A stretch of 16,810 bases of DNA from an uncultured Dyadobacter sp. (lineage in GTDB: Bacteria > Bacteroidota > Bacteroidia > Cytophagales > Spirosomataceae). The position numbers were made by a program, and so were the translations under genes. The stretch lies in NCBI GenBank assembly GCA_937880795.1, contig CALGRQ010000231.1:1-16810 (forward strand). The letters are read 5' to 3'. Shown piece after piece: positions 1 to 7,701 of the stretch (within the stretch, counting starts at the first letter, position 1; each line of letters begins with the position of its first letter). The notes beneath the pieces are model-generated. The model searched no databases. It saw nothing but the letters and a program-made list of their open reading frames with translations, and had not been told where the DNA came from.

Positions 1-131
1 GACTCGAAGGGAGCGTTAACAACCTGGCCAATGAAATGTATTTTACCAGGCGCGCAACAGGCTATCCCGGTCCGGGTATACTACCTTCGGATGGAAGGAG
101 TTTTTATCTGACTTTGCAGTTCAAACTTTGA
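1..131 (+). CDS. TonB-dependent receptor, C-terminal end (partial)
   Basis: An open frame enters from the left edge (first full codon at base 3) and ends at TGA 129-131, giving 42 visible residues. The last residues, FYLTLQFKL, are an alternating hydrophobic strand of the kind that closes TonB-dependent receptor barrels. The preceding stretch NLANEMYFTRRATGYPGPGI resembles the last extracellular loop of SusC/RagA-like receptors with its tyrosine-proline-glycine run. The rest of the gene lies outside the window, so the substrate cannot be judged. It is convergent with the next gene. Identity rests on the C-terminal signature only. Confidence 0.6.
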   Translation, partial: LEGSVNNLANEMYFTRRATGYPGPGILPSDGRSFYLTLQFKL

Positions 132-183
132 GTTGGTTATATATGCCATTAATATCTGGATATAGCAGATTATGAAGTTTGTA

Positions 184-218
184 AACAGGAAATTTTGATA
201 TCGTCAAAATTTCCTGTT
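184..218. terminator. Perfect 15-bp hairpin between convergent receptor genes
   Basis: Bases 184-198 (AACAGGAAATTTTGA) are perfectly inverted at 204-218 around a 5-base loop. It lies between two convergent genes and could terminate transcription from both sides. The right arm is also the last five codons, including the stop, of the minus-strand receptor gene. There is no uridine run after either arm, so intrinsic terminator activity is inferred from position and stem only. Confidence 0.5.
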
Positions 219-2609
219 ATACCCAATTCGAACCACCTGCGTTTCGTAATAATCGTTGCTGATATACCTGAAACCGGTTCCGTTTACAGTCTTTTTGATT
301 ACCATGGTATTTAGCAAGTCGGTGGCGTTGATGTAGAACTCTCCCTTATTGACCGTCTTTTTCAGCCCAGCATCCAGAGAAAAACGTGAGCCGGTTTTTC
401 CCTGTGGAATAATGTCGGGAGCCAGATAAACAGCTGAAAGTTGTGCTTCCAGGTTGGGTTTGAATTTCATCATGGCGCTTACCTTTCCACTTCCGGACGT
501 TAACGATTGGCGATCAGCGGAGAATACATTGGGTTTAGGGTATAGGTTTTCGACCGAAAAAGCATTGATCTGATTTTTATAAACGTTCAGGTTGGTGTTC
601 AAAGTGAGCCAATCGCTTAATTTTTGTTGCCAGATTAATTCTGCTCCTGTGTTGTAACTTCGTCCTGCATTCTGGAATATGTTGTAAATGATGGTATTCC
701 CGGGTACAATACTGCCTATGCGTGTGATGGTTCCACTAGCAATTTTGTGGTATAGCGCAGCATAAATGTACCCGTTCGTCCAGTCCGTTTTATAGCCTGC
801 TTCCAGGGTTTGGGTAAATTGAGGTCTGAGTCCGGGATTTCCCACCTTAATAATCTCCGCATCGTCGTATTTCGGGAAAATACGTATATCCACTTCATTG
901 GGCCTGTCCACACGTCTGTTGTAAAAAACGGAAAACTTATTGTGATCATCCAGTTTATAAGCCAGCCTAACATTGGGAAAGGGCTGGGTATAGCTGTAAC
1001 CACTGCTTTTGTAGGTAGGGTGGTTGGGGTTAACAGCGTAGCGCAGTTTTACATATTCCAGACGTAAACCCGCTTCGACTTCAAACCGTTGATTTTCGAA
1101 AACGTAATTTCCGTAAACAGCCGGAATTGTTTCATTGTAATTGGCCCAACCGCCGGCAGCGCTGTCAATAGGTGAATTCAGTCCCGGGAAAAATTGCATA
1201 TTGGTGGGTATATAGCGTCTGCGAACTTTTACTCCACCTTCCAAATGACCGTATTTTAAAGGTTTTACGTAATCCGCGGTTAAGTCAAAAACGTTCTCGT
1301 CGGACAATAACTTAAATGCATCCTTTCCAGTGGAGGTTGGAAGGATATTGGTGAAAAAGTATTTTTCATCCTCCCGGTGAAAGGTATAGTTGAGCCCCAT
1401 ATTGAGTAGATGTCCGGGTTGTTGAAATTTGTGCTGGAATGCTGTGGTTGCGGTAACGGTTGTCTTAAGCTCATCTTCCAGAAACTGCCACAGTCGTTTC
1501 CGCTCGGTCAGGGTGGCGTTGTAAAAGGGTTCGTCCCCCCGGTCAATGATCTTCTCGGAGCTGAATAATCCTGAAATGGTAAAAGTATTGTTGTTGTTGA
1601 TATTCCAGTCGAGCCCCGCTTTTGTGGTGAATATATTGGTATTGCGGTTCCTTTTCGTTTGCTGACGAACCACATCTCCATTGTCATAAAACCGGTCAAC
1701 AAACTCGTTTTTGTTCAATGTCGGCGTATGCAGGTAATCGCCCTGGAAGAAGATATTCGTTTTATTTTTTTTATAGTTCAGTGAAACAGAAGGATTCAGT
1801 TTTAGGGTATTGCGGTACTGAGGTCTGATATCGGGCAGGTTGTCTTTTTTGATCCAAAGTGCACCCAGTCCTGTTGAAAATCCCACTTTTCCATTGAAGC
1901 CTTCCTGTTTATTCTTTTTATAAATGATATTGATAATACCTGCATTGCCATTGGCATCGTATTTGGCCGACGGGTTATTAATCACCTCAATTTTTTCGAT
2001 GGCCGAAGACGGTATATTATCCAGTCCGGTTTGACTACCAAAGCCCGTCAGAGCAGTTTGTTTACCATCGATTAAAATAACCACTTTATCGTTTCCACGT
2101 ATTTGGACTTTGCCGTCCTGGCCGGTGGTGATCCCCGGAAGGTTTTTCATTACCTGTAACAATGAACCTCCATTCTGACTGATTTGATCCGTGACAGAAA
2201 ACGTTTTCTTGTCCATGCGGTTATCGGGGCCGTCCGCTGCGCCACCCACAACAGTCACTTCATTGAGTTGCTGTATATCCTCCTTGATTACCACATTTCC
2301 CAGGTCCAGAAATTTACTGAGTGTACCAATTAAAACAGGTTGTTTGGTCGTGTGATAGCCAATGTAGGATGTTTCCAAAAGATAATTCCCAGAAGAAATA
2401 TCTGTAAAGTTGAATTGTCCTGCTTCCGTGGTAATGGTCCCAGCCACAAAACTGCTATCTGTATTATTTTTAAGCGAAACCGTCGCAAAAGGAATGGGGT
2501 GGTTGTCTTTTACATCACGCACCGTTCCGGAAACCGTTACTTTAATAGTCTGAGCGTGAAGGTTCATTGAACACAACATGGCCACAAACAGTATTTTTAA
2601 TAGTTTCAT
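204..2609 (-). CDS. Outer-membrane beta-barrel receptor (TonB-dependent receptor-like)
   Basis: This 801-residue protein begins with a signal peptide (about residues 1-19, ending LHAQ). A carboxypeptidase-regulatory-like domain follows (about 25-110: SGTVRDVKDNHPIPFATVSL, ending in the LNEVTVVGG linker). A TonB plug domain comes next (about 135-235, with LPGITTGQDGKVQIRGNDKV, VILIDG, and IEKIEVINNPSAKYDANG before the barrel). The remaining ~550 residues are rich in alternating beta strands and match the Bacteroidota outer-membrane beta-barrel type (OMP_b-brl_3-like). It sits in the outer membrane. The family is inferred to move or bind ligands using TonB energy, but no substrate is indicated and no SusD partner is next to it. 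It ends in an aromatic residue (F801), as expected for a BAM substrate. It is divergent from the sulfatase-fold gene; I saw no convincing -7 box in the 166 bp between them. Confidence 0.9.
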   Translation of the reverse strand: MKLLKILFVAMLCSMNLHAQTIKVTVSGTVRDVKDNHPIPFATVSLKNNTDSSFVAGTITTEAGQFNFTDISSGNYLLETSYIGYHTTKQPVLIGTLSKFLDLGNVVIKEDIQQLNEVTVVGGAADGPDNRMDKKTFSVTDQISQNGGSLLQVMKNLPGITTGQDGKVQIRGNDKVVILIDGKQTALTGFGSQTGLDNIPSSAIEKIEVINNPSAKYDANGNAGIINIIYKKNKQEGFNGKVGFSTGLGALWIKKDNLPDIRPQYRNTLKLNPSVSLNYKKNKTNIFFQGDYLHTPTLNKNEFVDRFYDNGDVVRQQTKRNRNTNIFTTKAGLDWNINNNNTFTISGLFSSEKIIDRGDEPFYNATLTERKRLWQFLEDELKTTVTATTAFQHKFQQPGHLLNMGLNYTFHREDEKYFFTNILPTSTGKDAFKLLSDENVFDLTADYVKPLKYGHLEGGVKVRRRYIPTNMQFFPGLNSPIDSAAGGWANYNETIPAVYGNYVFENQRFEVEAGLRLEYVKLRYAVNPNHPTYKSSGYSYTQPFPNVRLAYKLDDHNKFSVFYNRRVDRPNEVDIRIFPKYDDAEIIKVGNPGLRPQFTQTLEAGYKTDWTNGYIYAALYHKIASGTITRIGSIVPGNTIIYNIFQNAGRSYNTGAELIWQQKLSDWLTLNTNLNVYKNQINAFSVENLYPKPNVFSADRQSLTSGSGKVSAMMKFKPNLEAQLSAVYLAPDIIPQGKTGSRFSLDAGLKKTVNKGEFYINATDLLNTMVIKKTVNGTGFRYISNDYYETQVVRIGYNRKF

Positions 2610-2775
2610 TGGAGTTGTTTTAAAGAATTACTCCAGTAAAGCTGTAAACTGATTTTAAAGAAATTTTAAACAAATACTTTGCGTATTTGAGCGACTATCG
2701 GTTTCCACAGAAAAAATTTAGAAATTGGTTTTACGTTTACTGGCAGTTTGAATTTCTATTCCTTTTGTTAACACG

Positions 2776-4707
2776 ATGAAGCGTACAAATTCCGGTCGTT
2801 TAACGGCCCTAAAAGATCAACCTCTGTTCTTGGTTGTCTTACTGATCATGATTTTGATTGGTGTTTCCACCCTTACCCGAATCGTATTATTGTTTAAGGC
2901 GGCAGGAGGGGTAGATTTTAGTCTAGTCAATATTCTGGGGATTTTTGGAATTGGTTTTGTTTACGATCTTATTAATGCCGCCTATTTTGTACTGCCCCTG
3001 GTGTTATATATATGGCTAAGTTCGAGGAAAGTATGGAAACGAACCTGGCACAGATGGTTCACCATTTTTCTCTTCTTTATTTTCGTTTTTGGACTATTGT
3101 TCAATGCAGTGTCTGAATGGGTTTTTTGGGATGAGTTTAGCTCCCGGTTTAATTTTATAGCCGTTGATTACCTGGTTTATACCAACGAGGTGGTCGGGAA
3201 TATTCAGCAGTCTTACCCGGTTGGTTTGATCATAAGCCTACTAACGGGGCTCACAATTGGTTTAATTTTTGCAATCCGATCCATTGTAAATGCAGCTGAT
3301 AACCAGCAATATGAATTCAAAAAAAGAACCATTGCTTTTGTTTCGTATATCGTCCTGTTGATCGTGCTTTTTCCCCTGATCAGTAATAAGTACCGTCAGT
3401 TTAGCCAAAATACATATGTGAACGAACTCGCGGGGAACGGATTGTATGAACTGTTTTCAGCCTATTTGAATAACGAGCTCGACTATGATCAGTTCTATTC
3501 CAAGCTGCCGGAGCAGGATGCGTTTATTAGGATACGTTCCCTTATAAAAACACCGGAAAGTCAGTTTGTAAACAACGATCCATTTAGTATTGAAAGGACA
3601 ATCACCCATAAAGGAGAAGAGAAAAAGATGAATGTGGTTTTGATTAGCGTGGAAAGCCTCAGTGCCGATTTTCTGGGTGTTTTTGGTAACACACAATCTA
3701 TCACGCCGAATCTGGATTCGCTCGCCGCTCAAAGCCTGCTGTTTACAAATCTATATGCGACGGGTACCCGAACGGTGAGGGGGTTGGAAGCTTTGTCCAT
3801 TTGTACGCCACCCACACCGGGGCAATCCATTGTTCGCCGACCGAAAAATGAAGGACTGTTTTCCATGGGAAGGGTTTTTGAGCAAAAGGGTTATGAAAGT
3901 AAGTTCATTTACGGAGGATATGGCTATTTCGATAATATGGGTTATTTCTTTGCCAATAATAGCTATACCGTTGTAGACAGAACTGCTCTGGCCAAAAAGG
4001 ATATCGATTATGAAAACATTTGGGGTGTAGCGGATGAAAATCTCTTTACACTGGCATCGAGAGAAATTGAAAAAACCACGCAAGCTGGTAAACCTGTCTT
4101 TGCGCACATCATGACCACATCCAATCACAGGCCGTATACCTATCCGGATGGGCGGATTGATATACCCTCACATACGAACAGGGAAGGTGCCGTGAAGTAT
4201 ACGGATTATGCCATTGGTCAGTTTATTAGAAATGCTTCGAAAACGGCATGGTTTAAGAACACCATGTTTGTAATCGTGGCCGACCATTGTGCTTCCAGTG
4301 CCGGGAAAACGGATCTTCCTGTGAATAAATATAAAATACCACTGATGATATTTGCACCGGGATATATAAAACCGGATAAGATGAACAGGCTGATGAGCCA
4401 GATCGATCTGGGGCCGACGATTCTCGGTCTTCTCAATTTTTCTTACAGGAGCAAATTCTTTGGATATGATATTTTTAAACTGGAACCGGGCCGTGAGCGG
4501 GCGTTTATAAGCACTTATCAAAGTCTGGGATATATCAGAAACGACAGTTTGGTGATTTTAAGGCCGCAGCGCAAAGTGCAGACATATCTTCCAAACTTTG
4601 AGGATGGCACTGCGGCTGAAACAAATCCTAATATACCGCTTACGCAGGAGGCGATTGTCTGGTATCAAACGGCAAGTTATCAATTCAAAAACAAGCTAAT
4701 GAAGTAA
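2776..4707 (+). CDS. LTA synthase family protein (membrane sulfatase-fold phosphotransferase)
   Basis: The protein has 643 residues. Five N-terminal membrane segments lie at about 17-39, 52-81, 94-116, 148-170 and 185-203. A large extracytoplasmic alkaline-phosphatase-superfamily domain starts near 285. The metal and catalytic residues of the LtaS type can be read: E293 in VVLISVESL, likely nucleophile T333 in GTRTVRGLEA, H451 in TTSNHRPY, and D503-H504 in VIVADHC. SQIDLGPTILGLL near the end is also typical. Relatives transfer phosphoglycerol or phosphoethanolamine from lipids to periplasmic glycans or lipids. In a Gram-negative there is no lipoteichoic acid, so the acceptor is unknown. The ATG at 2776 fits the start of the first membrane segment. 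It ends 6 bp from the convergent EamA gene. Confidence 0.9.
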   Translation: MKRTNSGRLTALKDQPLFLVVLLIMILIGVSTLTRIVLLFKAAGGVDFSLVNILGIFGIGFVYDLINAAYFVLPLVLYIWLSSRKVWKRTWHRWFTIFLFFIFVFGLLFNAVSEWVFWDEFSSRFNFIAVDYLVYTNEVVGNIQQSYPVGLIISLLTGLTIGLIFAIRSIVNAADNQQYEFKKRTIAFVSYIVLLIVLFPLISNKYRQFSQNTYVNELAGNGLYELFSAYLNNELDYDQFYSKLPEQDAFIRIRSLIKTPESQFVNNDPFSIERTITHKGEEKKMNVVLISVESLSADFLGVFGNTQSITPNLDSLAAQSLLFTNLYATGTRTVRGLEALSICTPPTPGQSIVRRPKNEGLFSMGRVFEQKGYESKFIYGGYGYFDNMGYFFANNSYTVVDRTALAKKDIDYENIWGVADENLFTLASREIEKTTQAGKPVFAHIMTTSNHRPYTYPDGRIDIPSHTNREGAVKYTDYAIGQFIRNASKTAWFKNTMFVIVADHCASSAGKTDLPVNKYKIPLMIFAPGYIKPDKMNRLMSQIDLGPTILGLLNFSYRSKFFGYDIFKLEPGRERAFISTYQSLGYIRNDSLVILRPQRKVQTYLPNFEDGTAAETNPNIPLTQEAIVWYQTASYQFKNKLMK

Positions 4708-4713
4708 GTACAA

Positions 4714-5127
4714 TTACCAGATGATAACCAGGGTTCCGGCAATAATCAGCAGGGCCCCGGTTATTACTTTTACATCCACCTCTTCTTTTAGAAATACAAC
4801 GGACAAACCAATGGCGATGGCTACACTTAATTTATCTATGGGTGCAACCCTGAAAACATCACCCGTTTCCAGGGCTTTAAAATAGAAAATCCAGGATAGT
4901 CCCGTAGCGATTCCGGATAGTACCAAAAAGACAAGATTGCTTTTGCCCAGCTCCTTTACTTCTTTGAATTGTCCACTAAAAATAACAATACCCCAGGCTA
5001 TCAGCAATATGACGACGGTCCGAATGGCTGTGGCTACATTTCCGCTGATTCCTTTCACGCCAACTTTGGCCAGTACAGAAGTTATCGCAGCAAACAGAGC
5101 GGACAACAGGGCATAGTATTTCCACAT
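4714..5127 (-). CDS. EamA family (DMT superfamily) small transporter
   Basis: This 137-residue, highly hydrophobic protein has five predicted membrane helices (about 2-22, 32-52, 64-86, 92-113, 118-137) and one EamA domain. Supporting motifs are the opening ALLSALFAAITSVLAKVGVKG, FYFKALETGDVFRVAPIDKL in the middle, and LKEEVDVKVITGALLIIAGT near the C-terminus. Most DMT exporters have two EamA repeats in about 300 residues. Single-repeat proteins of about 140 residues are a known group and presumably work as dimers. Length and both ends are normal for that group, so it is not a truncation. The substrate is unknown. The gene is convergent with the LTA-synthase-like gene and downstream of the OmpA-domain gene on the same strand. 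Confidence 0.88.
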   Translation of the reverse strand: MWKYYALLSALFAAITSVLAKVGVKGISGNVATAIRTVVILLIAWGIVIFSGQFKEVKELGKSNLVFLVLSGIATGLSWIFYFKALETGDVFRVAPIDKLSVAIAIGLSVVFLKEEVDVKVITGALLIIAGTLVIIW

Positions 5128-5220
5128 TGGACATCGGAATAAAAATATGAACAGTAATTGTAGGTTTGATGCTCTTAAATGAGAGGGAATTTTGTCTTAC
5201 TCTAATCCCAACTAGCCGCA

Positions 5221-5964
5221 TTAGTCAGCCAGCGCCAGCCTGATCTCCACGCGTCGATTAAACCGCCTGTTTCTTTCGGTGTCGTTGGGAGCAGCGGGTC
5301 TTGTGCAGCCATATGCTTTACTTTTTATTTGAGCGGGAGCTATATGGTTGGCTACCAATTGTTGTCGAATCAAATCAGCCCGTTGCATAGACAGTAGCAT
5401 ATTTTTCTCTGGATCACCGATGTCGTCGGTATGCCCATGGAGTTCTATTCTTGTAACTTCATGTTTTGCAATAAAAGCGAGGAGGTTTTCTAATACTTGT
5501 CCCGAGCGGGTTGACATGGTGGTGTTGCTCTGACTGAAATACAGCACAGTAGAGATTTCATTGTTTAACATAGATCTTGTAGACTGCCCCCTGACCTCAT
5601 TTTTATCGGATTGGGGGGTAAGATAAAAAACCTCGGTTGCATTCATCTCGCTGGTTAGTACAGACTCCTTTAAGGTTATATAACCAGGCGCTTCAATGGT
5701 AAATTGAGCAGTATTGTTGAGCGGAATCTTATAAGTATAGCTCGGATTTTCGAAAATGGGATCTATTGGATTATCAGGATTTTGGTTCACTACAAGAATG
5801 CTGGCATCCACCGGTTGGAAAGTCTCCTTGTCCAAAACGCGAACGGTAACTCGAGATAAGGAAACCCGCGCGGCTTTTTCTGTATTTTTAGCGGACCTCA
5901 ACTGGCAGTAAGCTGCCCCCTGATTGATTAGTACGAGAATTATGAAAGGAATTATCGTCTTCAT
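5221..5964 (-). CDS. OmpA family protein (peptidoglycan-binding C-terminal domain)
   Basis: The 247-residue protein starts with a signal peptide (about 1-20, ending AYCQ; the Tyr before Cys argues against a lipobox). The middle part (about 36-118) looks like a beta-sandwich regulatory domain, with VTVRVLDKETFQPVDASI and a TIEAPGYITL segment. An OmpA-like domain covers about 136-245. GHTDDIGDPEKNMLLSMQRA holds D180 and R195, the pair that binds diaminopimelate in this fold with the usual spacing of 15, and NRRFNRRVEI is the conserved end. It probably anchors an outer-membrane or periplasmic component to peptidoglycan. It has no N-terminal barrel or TPR repeats, so it is a short member of the family. 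It lies 97 bp downstream of oxyR on the same strand. Confidence 0.9.
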   Translation of the reverse strand: MKTIIPFIILVLINQGAAYCQLRSAKNTEKAARVSLSRVTVRVLDKETFQPVDASILVVNQNPDNPIDPIFENPSYTYKIPLNNTAQFTIEAPGYITLKESVLTSEMNATEVFYLTPQSDKNEVRGQSTRSMLNNEISTVLYFSQSNTTMSTRSGQVLENLLAFIAKHEVTRIELHGHTDDIGDPEKNMLLSMQRADLIRQQLVANHIAPAQIKSKAYGCTRPAAPNDTERNRRFNRRVEIRLALAD

Positions 5965-5995
5965 AGCCGATCACGCTTTATGTAACTCCATATAC

Positions 5996-6009
5996 AACTT
6001 TATAAAGTT
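5996..6009. promoter_or_regulatory. 14-bp perfect palindrome upstream of the OmpA-domain gene
   Basis: AACTTTATAAAGTT is a perfect 14-bp palindrome lying 32-45 bp before the OmpA-domain start codon (minus strand). On the minus strand its end overlaps TATAAAGTTG, which is one base off a TAnnTTTG -7 box. It may be an operator or promoter part, but AT-rich palindromes of this length can arise by chance. Confidence 0.3.
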
Positions 6010-6061
6010 AAATATTGAGTAAAATAAATGCAAAAAAAGACAGCCTAGGTATGATAATCTT

Positions 6062-6994
6062 TTAAAAGACTTTTAGTTCTTTTTGGTCGTCTGTTACCGT
6101 CGCGGGCAGACAATCCGTAATACCCTTACGGAGGGCATCTATCAGGCGTGTTTTTACCTGCTCTCGGTTTACCACCAAACAAACTTCACGGGCCGGTTCA
6201 GGAAATTGGAAGTGGCGTATATGTTTTTTTCTTTCATCCGATAGTTCGTCAATGGCGAGTTCTGGCAGAATAGTGATACCGCCATTTCTATCCACCATAC
6301 GGATGAGGGTTTCAATACTTCCGGATCTATAGTTAAAACTATTGCCGAACTGACTTTTTCGGCTGAGTTCGCATAGTCGTTGTATTTGTGTTCTGAAACA
6401 ATGTCCTTCTTCAAGCAACCAAAGCTCGTTTGGTTCAATATCACCAGGTAAAATATAGCGTTTGTTGTATAGGTCCACTTTGTCAGACACATAGGCAAAG
6501 AAACGTTCTTTGTATAGCGGTAACTCTTGCAAGCTACTTTCCCCTGAAAGGGTAGCGACAATACCAACGTCCAGATTTCCCATTTTTAATTCGGACATAA
6601 TTTTTTCGGTAATCAATTCTGAAACATGCAGACGAATTTCCGGGTAGGTTTCAATAAAGGGCTGTACAAAATGGGGTAGCAAATAAGGAGCGATGGTAGG
6701 TATAATGCCAATCCGCAATTCGCCGGATAAATCACCGTTGAAGTTGCGTGCCAATTCTTGCATTTTGCCGGTTTCATGTAAAATTGCTTTGGCCTGATCA
6801 ATAATTTGTCTGCCAATTGCCGTCGGAACAATGGGTTGTTTGGTACGGTCAAAGATTTTTATACCCAATTCTTCTTCTAACTTTCTGATCATCATGGACA
6901 ACGTGGGTTGCGTTACGTTGCAATGCTCCGCGGCTTGTACAAAGTGCCGGTGGTTGTCAACGGCAATAATATATTCGAGTTGTTGAATGTTCAT
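6062..6994 (-). CDS. oxyR: OxyR, LysR-type hydrogen-peroxide sensor
   Basis: The 310-residue LysR-type regulator has an N-terminal winged helix-turn-helix (about 1-60: EYIIAVDNHRHFVQAAEHCN, TQPTLSMMIRKLEEELG, IFDR). A LysR substrate-type sensor domain follows (about 90-295). The two redox cysteines fall at C199 and C208 in EEGHCFRTQIQRLCEL, the same numbers and spacing as E. coli OxyR. It should therefore form the peroxide-induced disulfide and activate antioxidant genes. GIIPTIAPYLLPHF is also typical of OxyR. No catalase, Dps or peroxiredoxin gene is in the window, so it acts elsewhere. It is divergent from the small secreted protein at 7306, and a -7 box lies 78 bp upstream. Confidence 0.93.
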   Translation of the reverse strand: MNIQQLEYIIAVDNHRHFVQAAEHCNVTQPTLSMMIRKLEEELGIKIFDRTKQPIVPTAIGRQIIDQAKAILHETGKMQELARNFNGDLSGELRIGIIPTIAPYLLPHFVQPFIETYPEIRLHVSELITEKIMSELKMGNLDVGIVATLSGESSLQELPLYKERFFAYVSDKVDLYNKRYILPGDIEPNELWLLEEGHCFRTQIQRLCELSRKSQFGNSFNYRSGSIETLIRMVDRNGGITILPELAIDELSDERKKHIRHFQFPEPAREVCLVVNREQVKTRLIDALRKGITDCLPATVTDDQKELKVF

Positions 6995-7055
6995 ATCTGT
7001 TTGAAACGCTAAAAGGGTGCAGACATTCCGGCCATCACAGGATGAGGGTATCTAT

Positions 7056-7079
7056 ATAAGTAATATCTATGCAAAGGTA
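7056..7079 (-). promoter_or_regulatory. Putative oxyR promoter with OxyR-like site
   Basis: On the minus strand, 7079-7072 reads TACCTTTG, an exact match to the Bacteroidota -7 consensus TAnnTTTG. No good -33 TTG was found at the usual spacing. Just downstream, 7070-7056 reads ATAG-N7-TTAT, one base from an OxyR half-site (ATAG-N7-CTAT), and TATCTAT is repeated on the + strand at 7049-7055 and 7064-7070. Position around the expected transcription start would suit autoregulation; this is inference. Confidence 0.45.
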
Positions 7080-7261
7080 ATTATAATCATTTTTATTGAT
7101 TGATTTTTCATTGCAAAACATGTTTAAAAAAACAGCATCTGCAATTGGTTTGATTTATTGTAAAAGATGTAACTGGCTATATTTATTAAACACCAGGTTA
7201 AATAAAAATTAAATTTGATTGAAATGGGGGTTCTATCACAACAAGACAATGCCTATAATCG

Positions 7262-7269
7262 TATTTTTG
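7262..7269 (+). promoter_or_regulatory. Putative -7 promoter box for the small secreted protein
   Basis: TATTTTTG matches the Bacteroidota TAnnTTTG consensus exactly and lies 36 bp before the ATG at 7306. A clear -33 TTG is absent. The rest of the 311-bp divergent space (6995-7305) is AT-rich with no gene seen. Confidence 0.45.
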
Positions 7270-7305
7270 GTGAACAAGTAAACAGTCACTTAATCAGAAA
7301 TAGAA

Positions 7306-7602
7306 ATGAAAAAGCTTAGAATGTTGGTGGTGGCGGCATTTTTAATATTTGCCGGAAATTCTTTTGCACAAACTGCTCAGCCAGCTACCGCTACAAAGCC
7401 CGCAGCGGCCACGAAGAAAGTAGAGGTTACAAAAACCAAAGTAGAGACTAAGACAGAAAAGCACGTTTCAGAAAACAGAAAATTAAAAGCAGACGGAACT
7501 CCTGATAAACGATATAGTGAAAACAAGCATTTGAAAAAAGACGGAACGCCCGATAAGCGTTTCAAAAGCAATGCTGAAAAGACCGCTAAGAAAAAAAGTT
7601 AA
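7306..7602 (+). CDS. Small secreted lysine-rich protein with DGTPDKR repeats
   Basis: The 98-residue protein has a clear signal peptide (MKKLRMLVVAAFLIFAGNSFAQ, cleavage near 21). An Ala/Thr/Pro-rich stretch (22-36) and a lysine-rich tail follow. Two 16-residue tandem units sit at 55-70 and 71-86, each of the form SEN-x-x-LK-x-DGTPDKR-aromatic. The mature protein is strongly basic and probably disordered or nucleic-acid/polyanion-binding; that is inference. Similar short exported proteins with KDGTPDxR repeats occur in Bacteroidota, and I know no assigned function. It has its own -7 box and is followed by a strong hairpin, so it appears to be monocistronic. It is divergent from oxyR. Confidence 0.85.
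   Translation: MKKLRMLVVAAFLIFAGNSFAQTAQPATATKPAAATKKVEVTKTKVETKTEKHVSENRKLKADGTPDKRYSENKHLKKDGTPDKRFKSNAEKTAKKKS
7468..7563 (+). repeat. Tandem 48-bp coding repeat (two DGTPDKR units)
   Basis: Bases 7468-7515 and 7516-7563 encode two adjacent 16-residue units, SENRKLKADGTPDKRY and SENKHLKKDGTPDKRF. Eleven of 16 residues are identical. The DNA copies have diverged at synonymous sites (for example actcctgataaacga versus acgcccgataagcgt), so the duplication is old and kept for the protein. Confidence 0.75.
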
Positions 7603-7627
7603 AAATTTTTCTTGAATAAATTAGGGT

Positions 7628-7680
7628 AAGCGCCTGGCTGATTGTCATTTTACTGAACAACAGTCAGGCGCTTATTTTAT
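7628..7680 (+). terminator. Intrinsic terminator after the small secreted protein gene
   Basis: Bases 7628-7640 (AAGCGCCTGGCTG) pair with 7661-7673 (CAGTCAGGCGCTT), a 13-bp stem with one G-U pair, followed by a T-rich stretch (ATTTTAT). It separates the 7306 gene from the sigma factor gene, which must have a promoter close to its start or depend on readthrough. Confidence 0.75.
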
Positions 7681-7701
7681 AGTTAATCGAACCGGTTGCC
7701 A

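Noticed and set aside
3751..4128. Minus-strand open frame within the LTA-synthase-like gene
   Set aside because: Its sequence has no family features and the + strand holds the catalytic motifs of a full-length enzyme.
7696..7701. TTG start for the sigma factor
   Set aside because: An ATG two codons later fits better and loses nothing of region 2; the same reasoning favours ATG 8289 over GTG 8283 for FecR.
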